A stretch of DNA of 61,994 nucleotides, from assembly GCA_020055655.1 (NCBI GenBank), contig JAIPUR010000013.1, positions 1 through 61,994 on the forward strand, in the 5' to 3' direction. Below are positions 17,045 to 30,899 of this stretch, piece by piece. The stretch comes from Methanosarcinaceae archaeon (GTDB lineage Archaea > Halobacteriota > Methanosarcinia > Methanosarcinales > Methanosarcinaceae). The position numbers were made by a program, and so were the translations under genes. Positions within the stretch are counted from its first letter, which is position 1. Every line of letters starts with the position of its first letter. The notes under the pieces are model-generated. The model worked only from the letters and a program-made list of their open reading frames with translations. It did no database searches and was not told the DNA's origin.

Positions 17045-17073
<29 letters not shown>
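16927..17073 (+). CDS. Possible 48-aa basic leader peptide upstream of pylS
   Basis: ATG to TAA; starts about 30 bases after the TATA box and so could be translated from a nearly leaderless message. It is strongly basic (MSTAKQTYNWKEK at the start, RKHKHKRKK near the end). Its last 29 bases overlap the amber-containing frame that follows, in another frame. I recognise no family. It may be a real small protein, a leader that sets ribosome traffic, or chance. Confidence 0.35.
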
Positions 17074-18459
<1,386 letters not shown>

Positions 18460-18468
18460 GGTGAGAGC

Positions 18469-19536
18469 ATGTTACAGAATATGACACAGAGAGAATTGGA
18501 CCAGTTTGCAGAAAATATCATCAATGGATACAAACTCAGTGATGTTGAACTTCAGGAGCTATTATCCATCAATGAAAAGGATGAACTTAATAAGCTATAT
18601 TCTATTTCCAGAAAGGTCAGGGACCATTCCTTTGGCAACCGGGTATTTCTCTATAGTTTTGTTTATTTCTCAACGCACTGCAAGAACAAATGCAAGTTCT
18701 GCTACTACAGGCAATCCAACGATATAGAGAGATACAGGTTGGATGCAGAGGAAGTCCGTAGCATATGCAAGACTCTGAAAAATGAGAACATACACATGGT
18801 AGATCTTACAATGGGAGAAGATCCCTACTTCCATGATAGTCCTGAAAGGTTTGTGGAACTTGTCAAGCTCGTAAAGGAAGAAACAGAGCTTCCTATAATG
18901 ATATCACCAGGGGTCATGGATAATGAGATTCTTGAAGAATTACAGAAGAATGGAGCCAATTTTCTGGCACTGTATCAGGAAACACATGACAAGGACCTCT
19001 ACAGGAAATTAAGGGTTGGTCAATCATTCCAAAAGCGTATGGATGCAAGAAGCTTTGCCAAAAATACAGGATACTGTATTGAAGATGGCATACTCACAGG
19101 TATCGGGGAAGATAACGATTCCATTATAAACTCACTTCATGGAATGGAAAAGAACTCACCTGATATGGTAAGGGTTATGACATTCGTTCCACAGGAAGGA
19201 ACCCCCCTTGAAGATACAAAATCACATTCAAGTCTTTCTGAGCTTAGAATAATAGCCATACTCAGACTCATGTTCCCTGACAGGCTCATACCTGCATCCC
19301 TTGACCTTGAAGGTATTGATGGCATGGTCCACAGGCTCAATGCAGGTGCAAATGTTGTAACATCCATCATTCCTGGAGATTCCAGTCTTGAAGGCGTTGT
19401 CAACTATGATCGCAAGCTTGAAGAAAGGGACAGAGACCCAAAAAGCGTTATCTTGCGCCTGAAAGAAATGGGTATGGAGCCTGCAGAACAGGAAGATTTC
19501 AACAGAATAATAGGGGCTTCAACATGCGGAGCATAG
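18469..19536 (+). CDS. pylB: Methylornithine synthase PylB (radical SAM)
   Basis: Converts lysine to 3-methylornithine, the first step of pyrrolysine synthesis. 355 residues with the radical SAM cluster motif CKNKCKFC (Cys71, Cys75, Cys78), followed by a TIM-barrel body with MVDLTMGEDP and MISPGVM. Start ATG at 18469 after SD GGTGAG; a second ATG four codons on is possible. It overlaps pylC by 13 bases, which indicates translational coupling. Its stop codon is TAG. In a pyrrolysine-using cell this stop could be read through for 25 more codons, but the normal family length ends here. Confidence 0.95.
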   Translation: MLQNMTQRELDQFAENIINGYKLSDVELQELLSINEKDELNKLYSISRKVRDHSFGNRVFLYSFVYFSTHCKNKCKFCYYRQSNDIERYRLDAEEVRSICKTLKNENIHMVDLTMGEDPYFHDSPERFVELVKLVKEETELPIMISPGVMDNEILEELQKNGANFLALYQETHDKDLYRKLRVGQSFQKRMDARSFAKNTGYCIEDGILTGIGEDNDSIINSLHGMEKNSPDMVRVMTFVPQEGTPLEDTKSHSSLSELRIIAILRLMFPDRLIPASLDLEGIDGMVHRLNAGANVVTSIIPGDSSLEGVVNYDRKLEERDRDPKSVILRLKEMGMEPAEQEDFNRIIGASTCGA

Positions 19537-20624
19537 CCATTATTGGTGGAAAGCTCCAGGGTTTCGAAGCAAATTACCTGGCAAAAAAAGCAGGTATCAG
19601 GGTGCTGTTAATAGATAGAAATCCAAAAGTCCTTAGCAGGAATATAGTTGATGAGTTTCATTGCTTCGACATCATAGAAGAACAAGAAAAACTAATTGAG
19701 ATATCCAGAAATGTTGATGGCATACTGCCTGTCAATGAGGATCAGAATACTCTTGATCTCCTCAGGAATATAGAAAATAAGCTTGCATGTCCGCTTATTT
19801 TTGATTTTGATGCCTACGACACGAGTATGAACAAGAAGTGTTCGAAGGATTTTTTCAATTCCATTGGAATACCAACCCCTCTTGATAAACCCAACTTGCC
19901 ACCATATTTTATCAAGCCACCATGTGAAAGCAGCAGTAGTGGAACTGCCATCATATACAATGATGTGGAACTTGAGGGGCTTGATCCTTCCATGCTCATC
20001 GAGGAATATGTAGAAGGTGATGTTATTTCACTGGAAGTGATAGGTGATAGAGAACATTTTGCAGTTTTCAAGGAAACAAAGGTTCACATAGACGACGGAT
20101 ATGACTGTCATATGGTTACACCAATTGACAGGTATCCAGAATTTAGAGATATAGCCTACAATCTTGCAAAAAACCTGAGCTTGAAAGGGATAATGGATGT
20201 GGAAGCTATTGATAGCTCCAAAGGGCTAAAAGTTCTGGAAATAGATGCAAGATTACCTAGTCAGACACCTACTGTGGTCTATCATTCCAGCGGTATAAAC
20301 CTTATAGAAATGCTGCTTCAGGCTTTCCTTGGAGACATACAGGAAGAAAACGAGCATCCTGAAGATCAGTATTGTATCTTTGAGCATCTTTCTCCAATGA
20401 AAGATGGACTTGTTGGAGTAGGGGAACATATGCTTTCAGATGGAAATGACTACAGACAATTCCATATTTCTGACGGACTGGAAATATTTCAGTGTAGAGG
20501 TGGCAAACACGAAGTCTTTACTCTCATCAGCTGGGCTAAGGAAAAAAAAGATGCCCAAAAGAAGAGAAATGAGGGACTGGAAATGATTACTAAATATATT
20601 TCAAAGAGCAGGCAAGGGGCATGA
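19524..20624 (+). CDS. pylC: Pyrrolysine biosynthesis ligase PylC
   Basis: An ATP-grasp ligase that joins 3-methylornithine to the epsilon-amino group of a second lysine. 366 residues: an N-terminal Rossmann-like domain (IAIIGGKLQGFEANYLAKKAG), the ATP-grasp domains with YFIKPPCESSSSGTAI (glycine/serine-rich loop) and the metal/substrate region LEIDARLPSQTPTVVYHSSG. ATG at 19524 lies inside the end of pylB, and the TGA stop overlaps the pylD start as ATGA, so the three genes are coupled. Confidence 0.95.
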   Translation: MRSIAIIGGKLQGFEANYLAKKAGIRVLLIDRNPKVLSRNIVDEFHCFDIIEEQEKLIEISRNVDGILPVNEDQNTLDLLRNIENKLACPLIFDFDAYDTSMNKKCSKDFFNSIGIPTPLDKPNLPPYFIKPPCESSSSGTAIIYNDVELEGLDPSMLIEEYVEGDVISLEVIGDREHFAVFKETKVHIDDGYDCHMVTPIDRYPEFRDIAYNLAKNLSLKGIMDVEAIDSSKGLKVLEIDARLPSQTPTVVYHSSGINLIEMLLQAFLGDIQEENEHPEDQYCIFEHLSPMKDGLVGVGEHMLSDGNDYRQFHISDGLEIFQCRGGKHEVFTLISWAKEKKDAQKKRNEGLEMITKYISKSRQGA

Positions 20625-21406
20625 TTATGGCACTTTTAACTCCGGAAGATCTGGAAAATCTGGAAAAACAACTTGAAATGAGCAATGAGACAGTTAAAAG
20701 GGTGACAGGATCGGACCTCAAAGAAATATGTGAATCACTCTATGGAACAGAGCTTGGTTCACAGACCGTTGGAATTATTCCTATAACCGCGGGCAATGGG
20801 GTCATTAGTAATTTTACTTCATCACTGCTATACATTGTGGAATATCTGGGACTCAAGGGATTCATTAGCGAACATCCTGATGTCACAGGATATTATGAAG
20901 CTGTGTCTGCAGGTGCTGATATAATAATGATGGCAGATGATCATATTTTTACAGCTCATAACCTGAGGAATGAGAAAATAATAAGCAATCATGTAGCCAC
21001 AGGTGTTATCTATGCTGAAATTGCCTCAAAATTCAAGGAAGCCAATTCAAAGGATATACTTGTCATCGGTCTGGGAAGAGTAGGTTTTGCCGGCGCCTGT
21101 CATCTGGTCAATAATGGTTTTAACGTCTATGCTTGCGACCCCAATAAGGAATTTCTTGAAAAAGCTGTCAATGAACTGGGTATCAAAACATACTGTGGTG
21201 ATGATAGAAAGAAATTTTCCATGGTCTTTGAGGCAACTCCAAATGCTGATACTATTACAGAAGGCATGATCGAGGAAAGATGTCTTGTGTCAACTCCCGG
21301 TATACCATGTGGTTTGCCACCTGAAATAGGCAAGAAATATCGTGTTGATCTTGTTATGGAACCACTTGTAATTGGTGTTGCTTCGATGCTGCATTCGATA
21401 ATATGA
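20621..21406 (+). CDS. pylD: Pyrrolysine-forming dehydrogenase PylD
   Basis: Oxidises the lysine-methylornithine intermediate so that it cyclises to pyrrolysine. 261 residues: a helical N-terminal domain and a nucleotide-binding domain with VIGLGRVGFAGACHLV (Rossmann glycine loop) and YACDPNKE. Start ATG at 20621 overlaps the pylC stop; an ATG two codons later is equally possible. Last gene of pylSBCD. ramA starts 23 bases downstream and may be on the same message. Confidence 0.95.
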   Translation: MIMALLTPEDLENLEKQLEMSNETVKRVTGSDLKEICESLYGTELGSQTVGIIPITAGNGVISNFTSSLLYIVEYLGLKGFISEHPDVTGYYEAVSAGADIIMMADDHIFTAHNLRNEKIISNHVATGVIYAEIASKFKEANSKDILVIGLGRVGFAGACHLVNNGFNVYACDPNKEFLEKAVNELGIKTYCGDDRKKFSMVFEATPNADTITEGMIEERCLVSTPGIPCGLPPEIGKKYRVDLVMEPLVIGVASMLHSII

Positions 21407-21429
21407 AATGAATAAGAAGGAAACAAATT

Positions 21430-23058
21430 ATGTATGTAATAGCCCTGGACCTTGGAACAAGTGGCTTCAGATCACAATTGATCGACCTTGGAACAAAAGA
21501 AACCATAAAGACCGTGATAACAATGGAACATCCTCTTCCTGGTGGAAATGTGATGGATCATCTTGATTTTGCCATCAATACCGGACCTGATGTTGCGCAT
21601 GGGATCATGCTGGAAACCATAAAGCGGATACTTGAGAGATTTGATGTGGAACCTGAAAAGATCGAACGTATTGCAGTTTGTGGAAATCCTATACAACTCT
21701 CACTTTTCCAGAATATAGAAATAAGGGACCTTGCCTATGCAGGGGAAAGCAAACAAGCAGCTCTTGGAGTACAGAATGTAAAAAGAGATGCAAGAATATT
21801 CCCTGCAAATGAGCTTTTTGAAGAAGTTTGCAAAATGGATAATTGCGAAATAATCGTGCCTCCTGCCATTAAACATGAAATTGGTGCCGATGCTCTTGCA
21901 ATGATGGTTGAAACAGATTTCATAAATCAGGAAAAACCCTGTCTTGTCACAGATTACGGCACCAACGCCGAGATGGCACTGAAGATAGCAGACAGGATAA
22001 TCACCGCAAGTGCAGCAGCTGGACCTTCAATTGAGGGACAGGGTGTCACCTGTGGTATGCTGGCAGGACCCGGAGCTATCAGTGATGTGAACAATGAGAA
22101 CGGGCACTGGAGGATTACAGTCCTTGACAGGAACATGAATCCTGTCAAAGGTGCACTTGTGGACCCTGTAAGCGGTAAGATTGTAGAAGAATCCAATAAC
22201 GTGGCAAAGGGCATCACAGGTACAGGTGTGATCTCCACCATTGCAATGGCGATCAAAGAAAAATTAATAGAAAAGCTTCCTGAGCTCCCTAATGGAAAAC
22301 TAATACTGGGAAAAGACATTGTCATCACCAATAATGATGTGGAAGAAGTGGGTAAGGCAATAGGTGCCATACGTGCTGCGCATAGAACACTCATCGTTGA
22401 ATCCGGATTAAAATATGAGGACTTGCAGTATTCATATATGTCAGGCGCAACAGGTACCTATGTAGATGCTGAAAAAGCAAGGCACATAGGTTCCGTACCT
22501 GGTTTTTCGAAAGGGATTATTCAATTTGGTAATACTTCTATTGGACTTGCAAGAAAATTAGCCATTGACAGTTCCAGACTTGAAGAGATTATTGATATTG
22601 CAAAAAGAATAAGTGCTGACCATCTCATGATGGCTACCAGCGAAACTTTCAAGAATATCTATTTCTGCGAACTTGCAACCTGGCAGAACGGTATGCCTCA
22701 GGAAATGTATGATCAAATGATGGAAATGTATGGTATTCCATTGTTCCCTGAAGATCTCAAGAAGGTAGAGATTGAAAAACGCGTGAAAAAAGACATCGAT
22801 GACATGGGATCTCTTGGACTTGATATTGTAAAGGATATAGGCATTATACTGGAAGCACCTGTAAAAAAATGTACTCTGTGCCATAAGTGTGAGAAAGAAT
22901 GTCCCGAAGATGCTGTGACCATAGTAGAAAAAGAAGGTGAACGTATTGCAAAAATCGATAGCCAAAAATGCCTGGGAACCAGCTGCAAACGCTGTGTAGT
23001 GATATGTCCGGTGCAAACCATAAACCACTCACTACTACAAATACAAGATGATAAATGA
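21430..23058 (+). CDS. ramA: RamA, ATP-dependent activator of methylamine corrinoid proteins
   Basis: Reduces Co(II) corrinoid in MtmC, MtbC and MttC to the active Co(I) state using ATP. 542 residues: an actin-like ATPase N-terminus (ALDLGTSGFRSQLIDL), a central part with TDYGTNAEMAL and SAAAGPSIEGQGV, and a C-terminal ferredoxin domain with two 4Fe-4S motifs (Cys481, 484, 487, 491 and Cys514, 519, 522, 526). Length and domain order match RamA of Methanosarcina barkeri. Start ATG at 21430 with SD AAGGA. The second cluster motif has wider spacing (CLGTSCKRCVVIC), as in other RamA proteins. Adjacent to pylD, which ties corrinoid reactivation to pyrrolysine supply. Confidence 0.95.
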   Translation: MYVIALDLGTSGFRSQLIDLGTKETIKTVITMEHPLPGGNVMDHLDFAINTGPDVAHGIMLETIKRILERFDVEPEKIERIAVCGNPIQLSLFQNIEIRDLAYAGESKQAALGVQNVKRDARIFPANELFEEVCKMDNCEIIVPPAIKHEIGADALAMMVETDFINQEKPCLVTDYGTNAEMALKIADRIITASAAAGPSIEGQGVTCGMLAGPGAISDVNNENGHWRITVLDRNMNPVKGALVDPVSGKIVEESNNVAKGITGTGVISTIAMAIKEKLIEKLPELPNGKLILGKDIVITNNDVEEVGKAIGAIRAAHRTLIVESGLKYEDLQYSYMSGATGTYVDAEKARHIGSVPGFSKGIIQFGNTSIGLARKLAIDSSRLEEIIDIAKRISADHLMMATSETFKNIYFCELATWQNGMPQEMYDQMMEMYGIPLFPEDLKKVEIEKRVKKDIDDMGSLGLDIVKDIGIILEAPVKKCTLCHKCEKECPEDAVTIVEKEGERIAKIDSQKCLGTSCKRCVVICPVQTINHSLLQIQDDK

Positions 23059-23181
23059 TATGTGAAGCCAGCTGAACCATTTGCCAATAAACTTTGAGGG
23101 CTTTAAATAAGATAGGATTCCGGGAGAATTTTTTATATACTATCTCCATGATACTTTATACAAAAATGGAGATAATGGCAA

Positions 23182-23922
23182 ATGTATGTAATTTCCCTTG
23201 ACCTTGGAACAAGTGGTTTTAGATCACAGTTGATAGAACTCGAAACTCACGAAACCATCAAAACAGTGGTGACCATGGGACACCCGCTTCCAGGCGGGAA
23301 TGTGATGGATCACCTTGATTTTGCTATTAATACCGGACAGGATGTAGCTCATGGACTCATCATTGAAACTATAAAAAAAATACTTATAGAATTCAATGTA
23401 AAACCTGAAGAGATCAAGCGCATTGCCGTTTGCGGAAATCCCATACAACTCTCACTTTTCCAGAATATCGAGATAAGAGACCTTGCATACGCAGGAGAAA
23501 ACAAGATTAAATCACTTGGTATTGAAGATGTGGAAAGGAATTCCAGAATATTTCCTGCAAACGAGATATTCAAAGATGTATATACCATGGATAACTGCGA
23601 GGTAATCGTGCCTCCTGCCATCAAGCATGAGATAGGAGCCGATGCCCTGGCCATGATGCTTGAGACTGATTTCATAAATCAGACAGAGCCATGTCTTGTT
23701 ACGGATTACGGCACCAACGCCGAGATGGCACTAAAGGTCGGAGACAGGATAATAACAGCAAGTGCAGCAGCAGGACCTTCAATTGAGGGACAGGGTGTTG
23801 ACTGTGGAATGCTTGCGGGACCCGGAGCTATCAGTGATGTCAGCAGCGAGAACGGTTACTGGAGGCTCATTGTCCTTGATGAGAAAATGAACTCCAGCCA
23901 AGGAACTGCTCGTTCCTCTTGA
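23182..23922 (+). pseudogene. Truncated second ramA
   Basis: ATG at 23182 begins a close copy of RamA (ISLDLGTSGFRSQLIEL). It matches the complete ramA until the codons for VLDEKMN (about 23892), then runs into unrelated sequence and stops at 23922. About 240 of 542 residues remain; both iron-sulfur clusters and more than half of the ATPase are gone, so activity is very unlikely. The break point coincides with the broken 3' end of brxC on the other strand. A TATA-like run (TTTTTTATATAC) lies about 45 bases upstream of the start, so it may still be transcribed. Confidence 0.9.
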
Positions 23923-26896
23923 AGGGATCTATCTTCCTCGCAGCCTTCCTGAAGATATCCACCTGCGGACTGCCAAAGAATCTCATCACAGGGCTGACAT
24001 TTTCTTTCAACTCGGTAAGGGTATCCTTGTCATCTGATATCATTCCAAGGAACTGGGAAGGATCAGTAATGCTCAATAAGTTTTTCAGTAAATGCTCGTA
24101 GGCAAGAATATCCTTCTCACCAGGATAGCGTTTCTCTTCAGCATACTTCCCTGCGATCTTGTCAATACTTCTCATCTCGTCGTTAAGTATCTCATGACAA
24201 CGATCGAAAAGATCCTTCTCCTTTTCAGGAATAGCTGTCTTATCAAAAACATCCCGAAGGACCGACTTGACATTATTGATTGTCTCCATTCCTGCAGGCT
24301 TACGGATCTCAAGGATCACACGTTCAGCATCATCCTTCCTTGTAAGATACCTGGCGATCTCCTCAGAATCTCCCTGAAGTATTGTCTTCTGGTATCTCAG
24401 CTTAATATCTTCAGCTGCAAAAAGAGTCGCTACAAGACCGGATATTGTCATATCCTTCCAGCCATAAGGTTTTCCTGAGAATCTGTTCTTAACTTCCTTA
24501 AGAACAACATTATCGTTCTTTTCGGTACGAATTTCCACATAATCAAGGATCTCTTTCAAGGCCCTTTTATTGACCTCCGATTTACCGAAACCAAATTTCT
24601 CAAGATCATCCGACCTAAGAACACGCAACACGTCTGTATCGGGATCAAAATCTCTCGTAACATATCCTTCCTTACTGAACACATTCTCAAAAAGGATGAC
24701 AAGACCTTCCTTAACTCTGTCCTTAGGGTTCTTGTTCCCGATACTTGTTACTTCCTTACCATGGATGAATATCCTTGCCTCAGAAGCTCCCTCATAAATT
24801 GACTTAGCAGCTGAATCCTTAAGTTTCTCCATTTCCTGTGTCTTGTCCAGCAGGATCCTGTGAAGGATCTCATTGTTAGATTTGGAACTGTTTTGAGTTA
24901 GATATTTGTTTATCTTCAGATACTTTCTCACCATATCCACAAACTCGCTCTTTTCAGGGAAAATGAAAAGCAACGTATCAGTAGAATCTATGTTACTCAG
25001 ATTATCCCCATGAAGGGTCCTTTGTCCGCTGCCCCTTGTGAGCTCGTCAGAAAGTGGTGTCAGGAACTTGACCGTAATGTCTGCATTGTTTACAGGCTTG
25101 ATCTTGTCATCAAGTACTTTGTTAAAAACATATTTACTGTTCTTAGGACAGATATCATTTGAATCAAAAACAACCTTGAAAATATCATCAAGGACCAAAT
25201 GCCTGTCAATATCAAGGTTCTTGATCTCCCTGTTGATCTCCTGCTCCTCATTGGTCAGGAAAGAATAGCTATCTCCCGACTTATTGATAAGTGTCTGTCC
25301 TTCCAGCTTCTTCAGGGATTCAGCAACCCTCTTCTTAAGCTCAAGCTTATCCTCATCAACACTTGAAACAGATAATGCCACTAGGTTCTCAAGGTTTGGC
25401 TGGACATCGGAGACATGTCTTATCATGAACAGTATTTTTAGCAGATCACAATCTTCATTGTTCAAAACATCATTCTCTTCCGCCTGTTTGATTGTACGTT
25501 TAATGATAGGATCAAGGAAATTCTCTACTGTACTATAAAATGAAGAGAATGGCACAAGAATACCAATTCCATCAGTGCAGTACTTCTCAGTTGCTTCCTT
25601 GAAAGCATTGAGCAGTGACCTCTCACCTTTTGCAAGATGTTTTCCGGTATAGCCGGTCTGCCTTATCTGATCGAATACTTTCTGCAAAATAATGAATTGG
25701 TATGGAACAAATGGATAAACATTAGTGAAGTCATCTGAACCCGAATACAATTTCATCTGCGCTGTACCGTTTGAGAAAGATAACAGGTTCTTAAGTATAG
25801 TCTGTTTTTCATCAAAATAAACTGAAAGCGTATCCTTATAATCTTCCTTCTTTGCAAGGATCCTTCTTTTGATAACCTCGTCCACATTGGCACTGGAAAG
25901 ACTCAAACGGGTATCAAAACGTCCCTGGATCTTAGAGAAGTCGTAGCCCTTAACCTTCTCTTGTGTAATCAAGTCAATATCGGCCTGCGATGTAACAATT
26001 ACCCATGCCTTACCAAGAAGTTTAGTACCAAGCTCTTCTACAATAGTCTGGAGATTCAGCATCAGCTCGCTATTCTCACCAATGTATTGTCCAATCTCAT
26101 CAATTAGGAAAATTACTTGATGGTCATCTCCTTTAGAATCGCAGTATTTCTTGAGTTTCTCAGCAAATTTCTCAACATCAAAATGATATGCAGCCCCATC
26201 ATTATCGAAGAGCTTCTCACATGCATCTCTGCTCTGGTAACCACAATTTACCAAAGCATCAACGACATCATCATATTCAAAAGCGTAACTGCTTCTCCTG
26301 TTTTCCCAGGGTTCACCATTTATTTTCAGGAACTCTTCCTTAAATGAGCTGAAAAGACCTTTATTGTCCAGATCTTCCTCCATCTCAGCAATCCAGAACA
26401 CATCCCCATAGTAACCCCTCTTCTCATTAAAAGCCCGCATCATCACATTGACAATGAGCTCGTTATCCCTATCAACAGTGCTTGCTTTGGAATCGATATT
26501 GAACAGGATTACATCCTTTGTACCATAATTCACTGATTTCTCAATGTTATCAAAAATAAGAGGATCTTCAATTTTCTCCCTGAAGAAATCAAGAGATTTC
26601 TTCCCATTAATGGTCCTATTTTCCATCAAGTATGACAGTATCTTTATAAAATGAGATTTACCGGAACCAAAAAAACCTGATACCCAGACACCTATCTTGT
26701 CGGTCGGCTCTTGTGTAGCATTAAGATATCTGGTGAAAAACTTATCAAAATGTTCCCTTGATTCCTTGGTCACAACATATTCATCAAGTTCTGTATAGAT
26801 ACTAAGGTCATCATTCTTATCGACTTTAATGACCCCATCGATGCTTCTTTTCACATCTTTAAGGAAAAGGTCTTCAATTTTGATTCCGTCAATCAT
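23867..26896 (-). pseudogene. brxC: BREX P-loop ATPase BrxC, 3'-truncated
   Basis: A large AAA-type ATPase of the BREX phage-defence system. Near the N-terminus GFFGSGKS is the Walker A motif and VIFLIDEIGQYI the Walker B; AFEYDDVVDALVN and FVPYQFIILQ are further family-like blocks. ATG at 26896 has an SD-like GAGTG; a GTG three codons earlier is possible. The BrxC-like sequence breaks off around RNEQFLGW, where the last residues are read from the reverse of the truncated ramA, and stops at 23867. About 1009 residues remain; BrxC is usually somewhat longer. No pglX, pglZ or brxL follows. An altered but still made protein cannot be excluded. Confidence 0.75.
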
Positions 26897-26918
26897 GGTA
26901 AACACTCATTGAAAGTTA

Positions 26919-27485
26919 TTAAATATTGATAAGTCTAAAAGCTCTGTAGTAATTCTTGGCACTTAATTTCCCAAATAAGCTCAGGTCAAATTCACTATAC
27001 TCTCCTGGATAAAATAAAACAAGTGGAATTTTATCAAATACAGGCTGCAAATTATTCAATATAGAGTGTGATCTCATCATTGGCCATGCTTTACCAGCAC
27101 CTGTTAAAAAAACAATATCTGAATCTCCTGCATCTGCAACTTTTTTCATAATTACATTCCTAAGAACATCCGGTTTTAGCATGAGTTTCAGCTTTTTGAG
27201 CAGTGCGCCAGAACCTTTCTTTTTCTCAAGTGCAATAATTTTCTCTTCTGGTATCTGTTGCAATATTTCAAGGCAAGTATCGTACAGGTCGATATTAAGT
27301 ACAGTAATGGACTCTTTATCAAGACCTGTAACTATTTTATCAATGGTAATTCTCATAAGAAGCTCTTTATCTGCAGGATAATCAAATATCCAGAAAGGAA
27401 TTTCATTTCCAAGCCCCTTTGCCTCTAGAAAATCCTCTTTTTGGAGTTCATCTTTTAACTGCTCTAATCGTTCCTCGAAAGTCAT
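26919..27485 (-). CDS. brxB: BREX protein BrxB (DUF1788)
   Basis: 188 residues, intact: a helical N-terminus (TFEERLEQLKDELQK), the block FWIFDYPADKELLMR and the C-terminal VLFYPGEYSEFDLSLFGK typical of DUF1788/BrxB. In BREX systems it sits directly before brxC, as here (about 20 bases). Its biochemical function is not established. With brxC truncated and the methyltransferase genes missing, the system is probably inactive for phage defence. Start ATG at 27485. Confidence 0.8.
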   Translation of the reverse strand: MTFEERLEQLKDELQKEDFLEAKGLGNEIPFWIFDYPADKELLMRITIDKIVTGLDKESITVLNIDLYDTCLEILQQIPEEKIIALEKKKGSGALLKKLKLMLKPDVLRNVIMKKVADAGDSDIVFLTGAGKAWPMMRSHSILNNLQPVFDKIPLVLFYPGEYSEFDLSLFGKLSAKNYYRAFRLINI

Positions 27486-27527
27486 GGCAATACCACATGT
27501 GTTTAAATTTATTTAAGTATACTTGGT

Positions 27528-29456
<1,929 letters not shown>

Positions 29457-29589
29457 ATATACTCCCCCATTAATACATAGATACAAAAATTACAAAGTAT
29501 GATTGCATAAAAGCGTTACTATTTTAATTTACAGTAATGAATTACAAAATAATTGATAAATAAGAAACTGGACGGTTGCAATTTATCAC

Positions 29590-30899
29590 TCACCCGTCCA
29601 GCTCAACAACTCGCACATCCGGCACCATATCCCTAAACATTCCAACAGTTGCCGGATGACATGTAAAATACAAAACGTGATTCGATCAACTAAGCTCATT
29701 GATAGAACTGATAGCATTCCTGCTTCTTACCGGATCAAAGTTGACTAGAATATCGTCGAAAACTATCGGTAATGATTCAGAATGCTTTCCAAGTTCCTTA
29801 ATGAAACCGAATCTTAATGCGAGATAAAGCTGTTCGGCTGTTCCCCTAATTAGTTCAGATATGCTTTTACGCTTGCCATTCCCATCTTCAACATAAATAT
29901 CTGATGAATCAAGAGGGGAATATATCCTTTCATATCTTCCACCTGTAATATTGGAAAAGAATGATTGGGCTTCAGTAATAACAGCTGGCTGCCTTTCTTT
30001 CTTTCTTTTTCAAATCTCTCTTTCTCCATATTAAGATCTGAAATTGACTTAAGATTATGAGCATGTTCCTTAAGCTCATCATATTTCTCTTCAAGTACAG
30101 GTAACTCAGGTATATCTTTGAAATCACAGGAAATAGCATCCGAAAACATTTGTTCAAGGATGGTCTGGATTTCCCGGACCACCTGATCCTTTTCATTGCT
30201 TTGTGGCACAGTATTCACATTGCTTGCAGGTAGTTGTGTACTTTTTCCTGAATTTCTTACAGATATTGAATATAAAACTGCTATAATGAACAGCACAATG
30301 CATGCAACAATCCCACCCTGTAAATTATCGTAAAAGTAACCTGCTACAAGACCTGTAACACCTACTACTGCAAAAGCAGCTGCTGGCCACATTGGCATAC
30401 GCTGGCTCGCTGTCAAAGGCATTTGCCCCATCATTGAAGCTAAATTCTCATCCCTCTCCAAAGACTTAAGATCCATCTCTTTTTCTTTAAGAGAAGGATA
30501 CTTATTCCGTAATTTCTTCAGACAAATAATCATTTCATGAAGTTTGTCTTCAGGGATCTGCACATCGATAGCATTGATTCTGGAATCGATCTCATTAATA
30601 CTATTATCTATCCTATTGATCTCACTTCTTGCCCATTTAAGCTGTGTCTCAATTTCATAAATTTGTAATTCAGAATCTTTAAAATTCGATGTCATAACAT
30701 CGACATGTTCTTTTATGTTACTCGAAAGATCAAAGTCATCTAATGTATTTTCATCCCACTTACTTCCAATATTCTCCAATATGCCAGTTAGTTCCTTTTT
30801 CTTAAAATCCAGAGTTGTTCTGTTAGAAATTACTTGTTCTGAATTGGATCTATATCCTGCGACCTGATCAGCCATCTTTAAGATCTCAGTTCGATGCTC
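29590..30899 (-). pseudogene. Frameshifted coiled-coil AAA ATPase (YhaN/SMC-like), C-terminal part
   Basis: The remains of a large ATPase with long coiled coils. The readable part starts near MADQVAGYRSNSEQV, has heptad-rich helices, then two membrane-like segments (AAFAVVGVTGLVAGYFY, IVACIVLFIIAVLYS) and more coiled coil. At a (TTTC)n tract near 29996-30012 the frame shifts. The new frame runs through ITGGRYERIYSPLD and RGTAEQLYLALRFGF to the Walker B-like LPIVFDDILVNFDP, meets a TGA after SSINELS, and continues as FTCHPATVGMFRD to 29590. The Walker A part is missing. At least two lesions, so it is inactive unless the reading is rescued. Confidence 0.7.
29996..30012. repeat. Tetranucleotide (TTTC)n tract at a frameshift
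   Basis: A short run of TTTC units, AAAG on the coding strand, at the place where the coiled-coil ATPase changes frame. Slippage here is the simple explanation for the frameshift. Confidence 0.7.
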
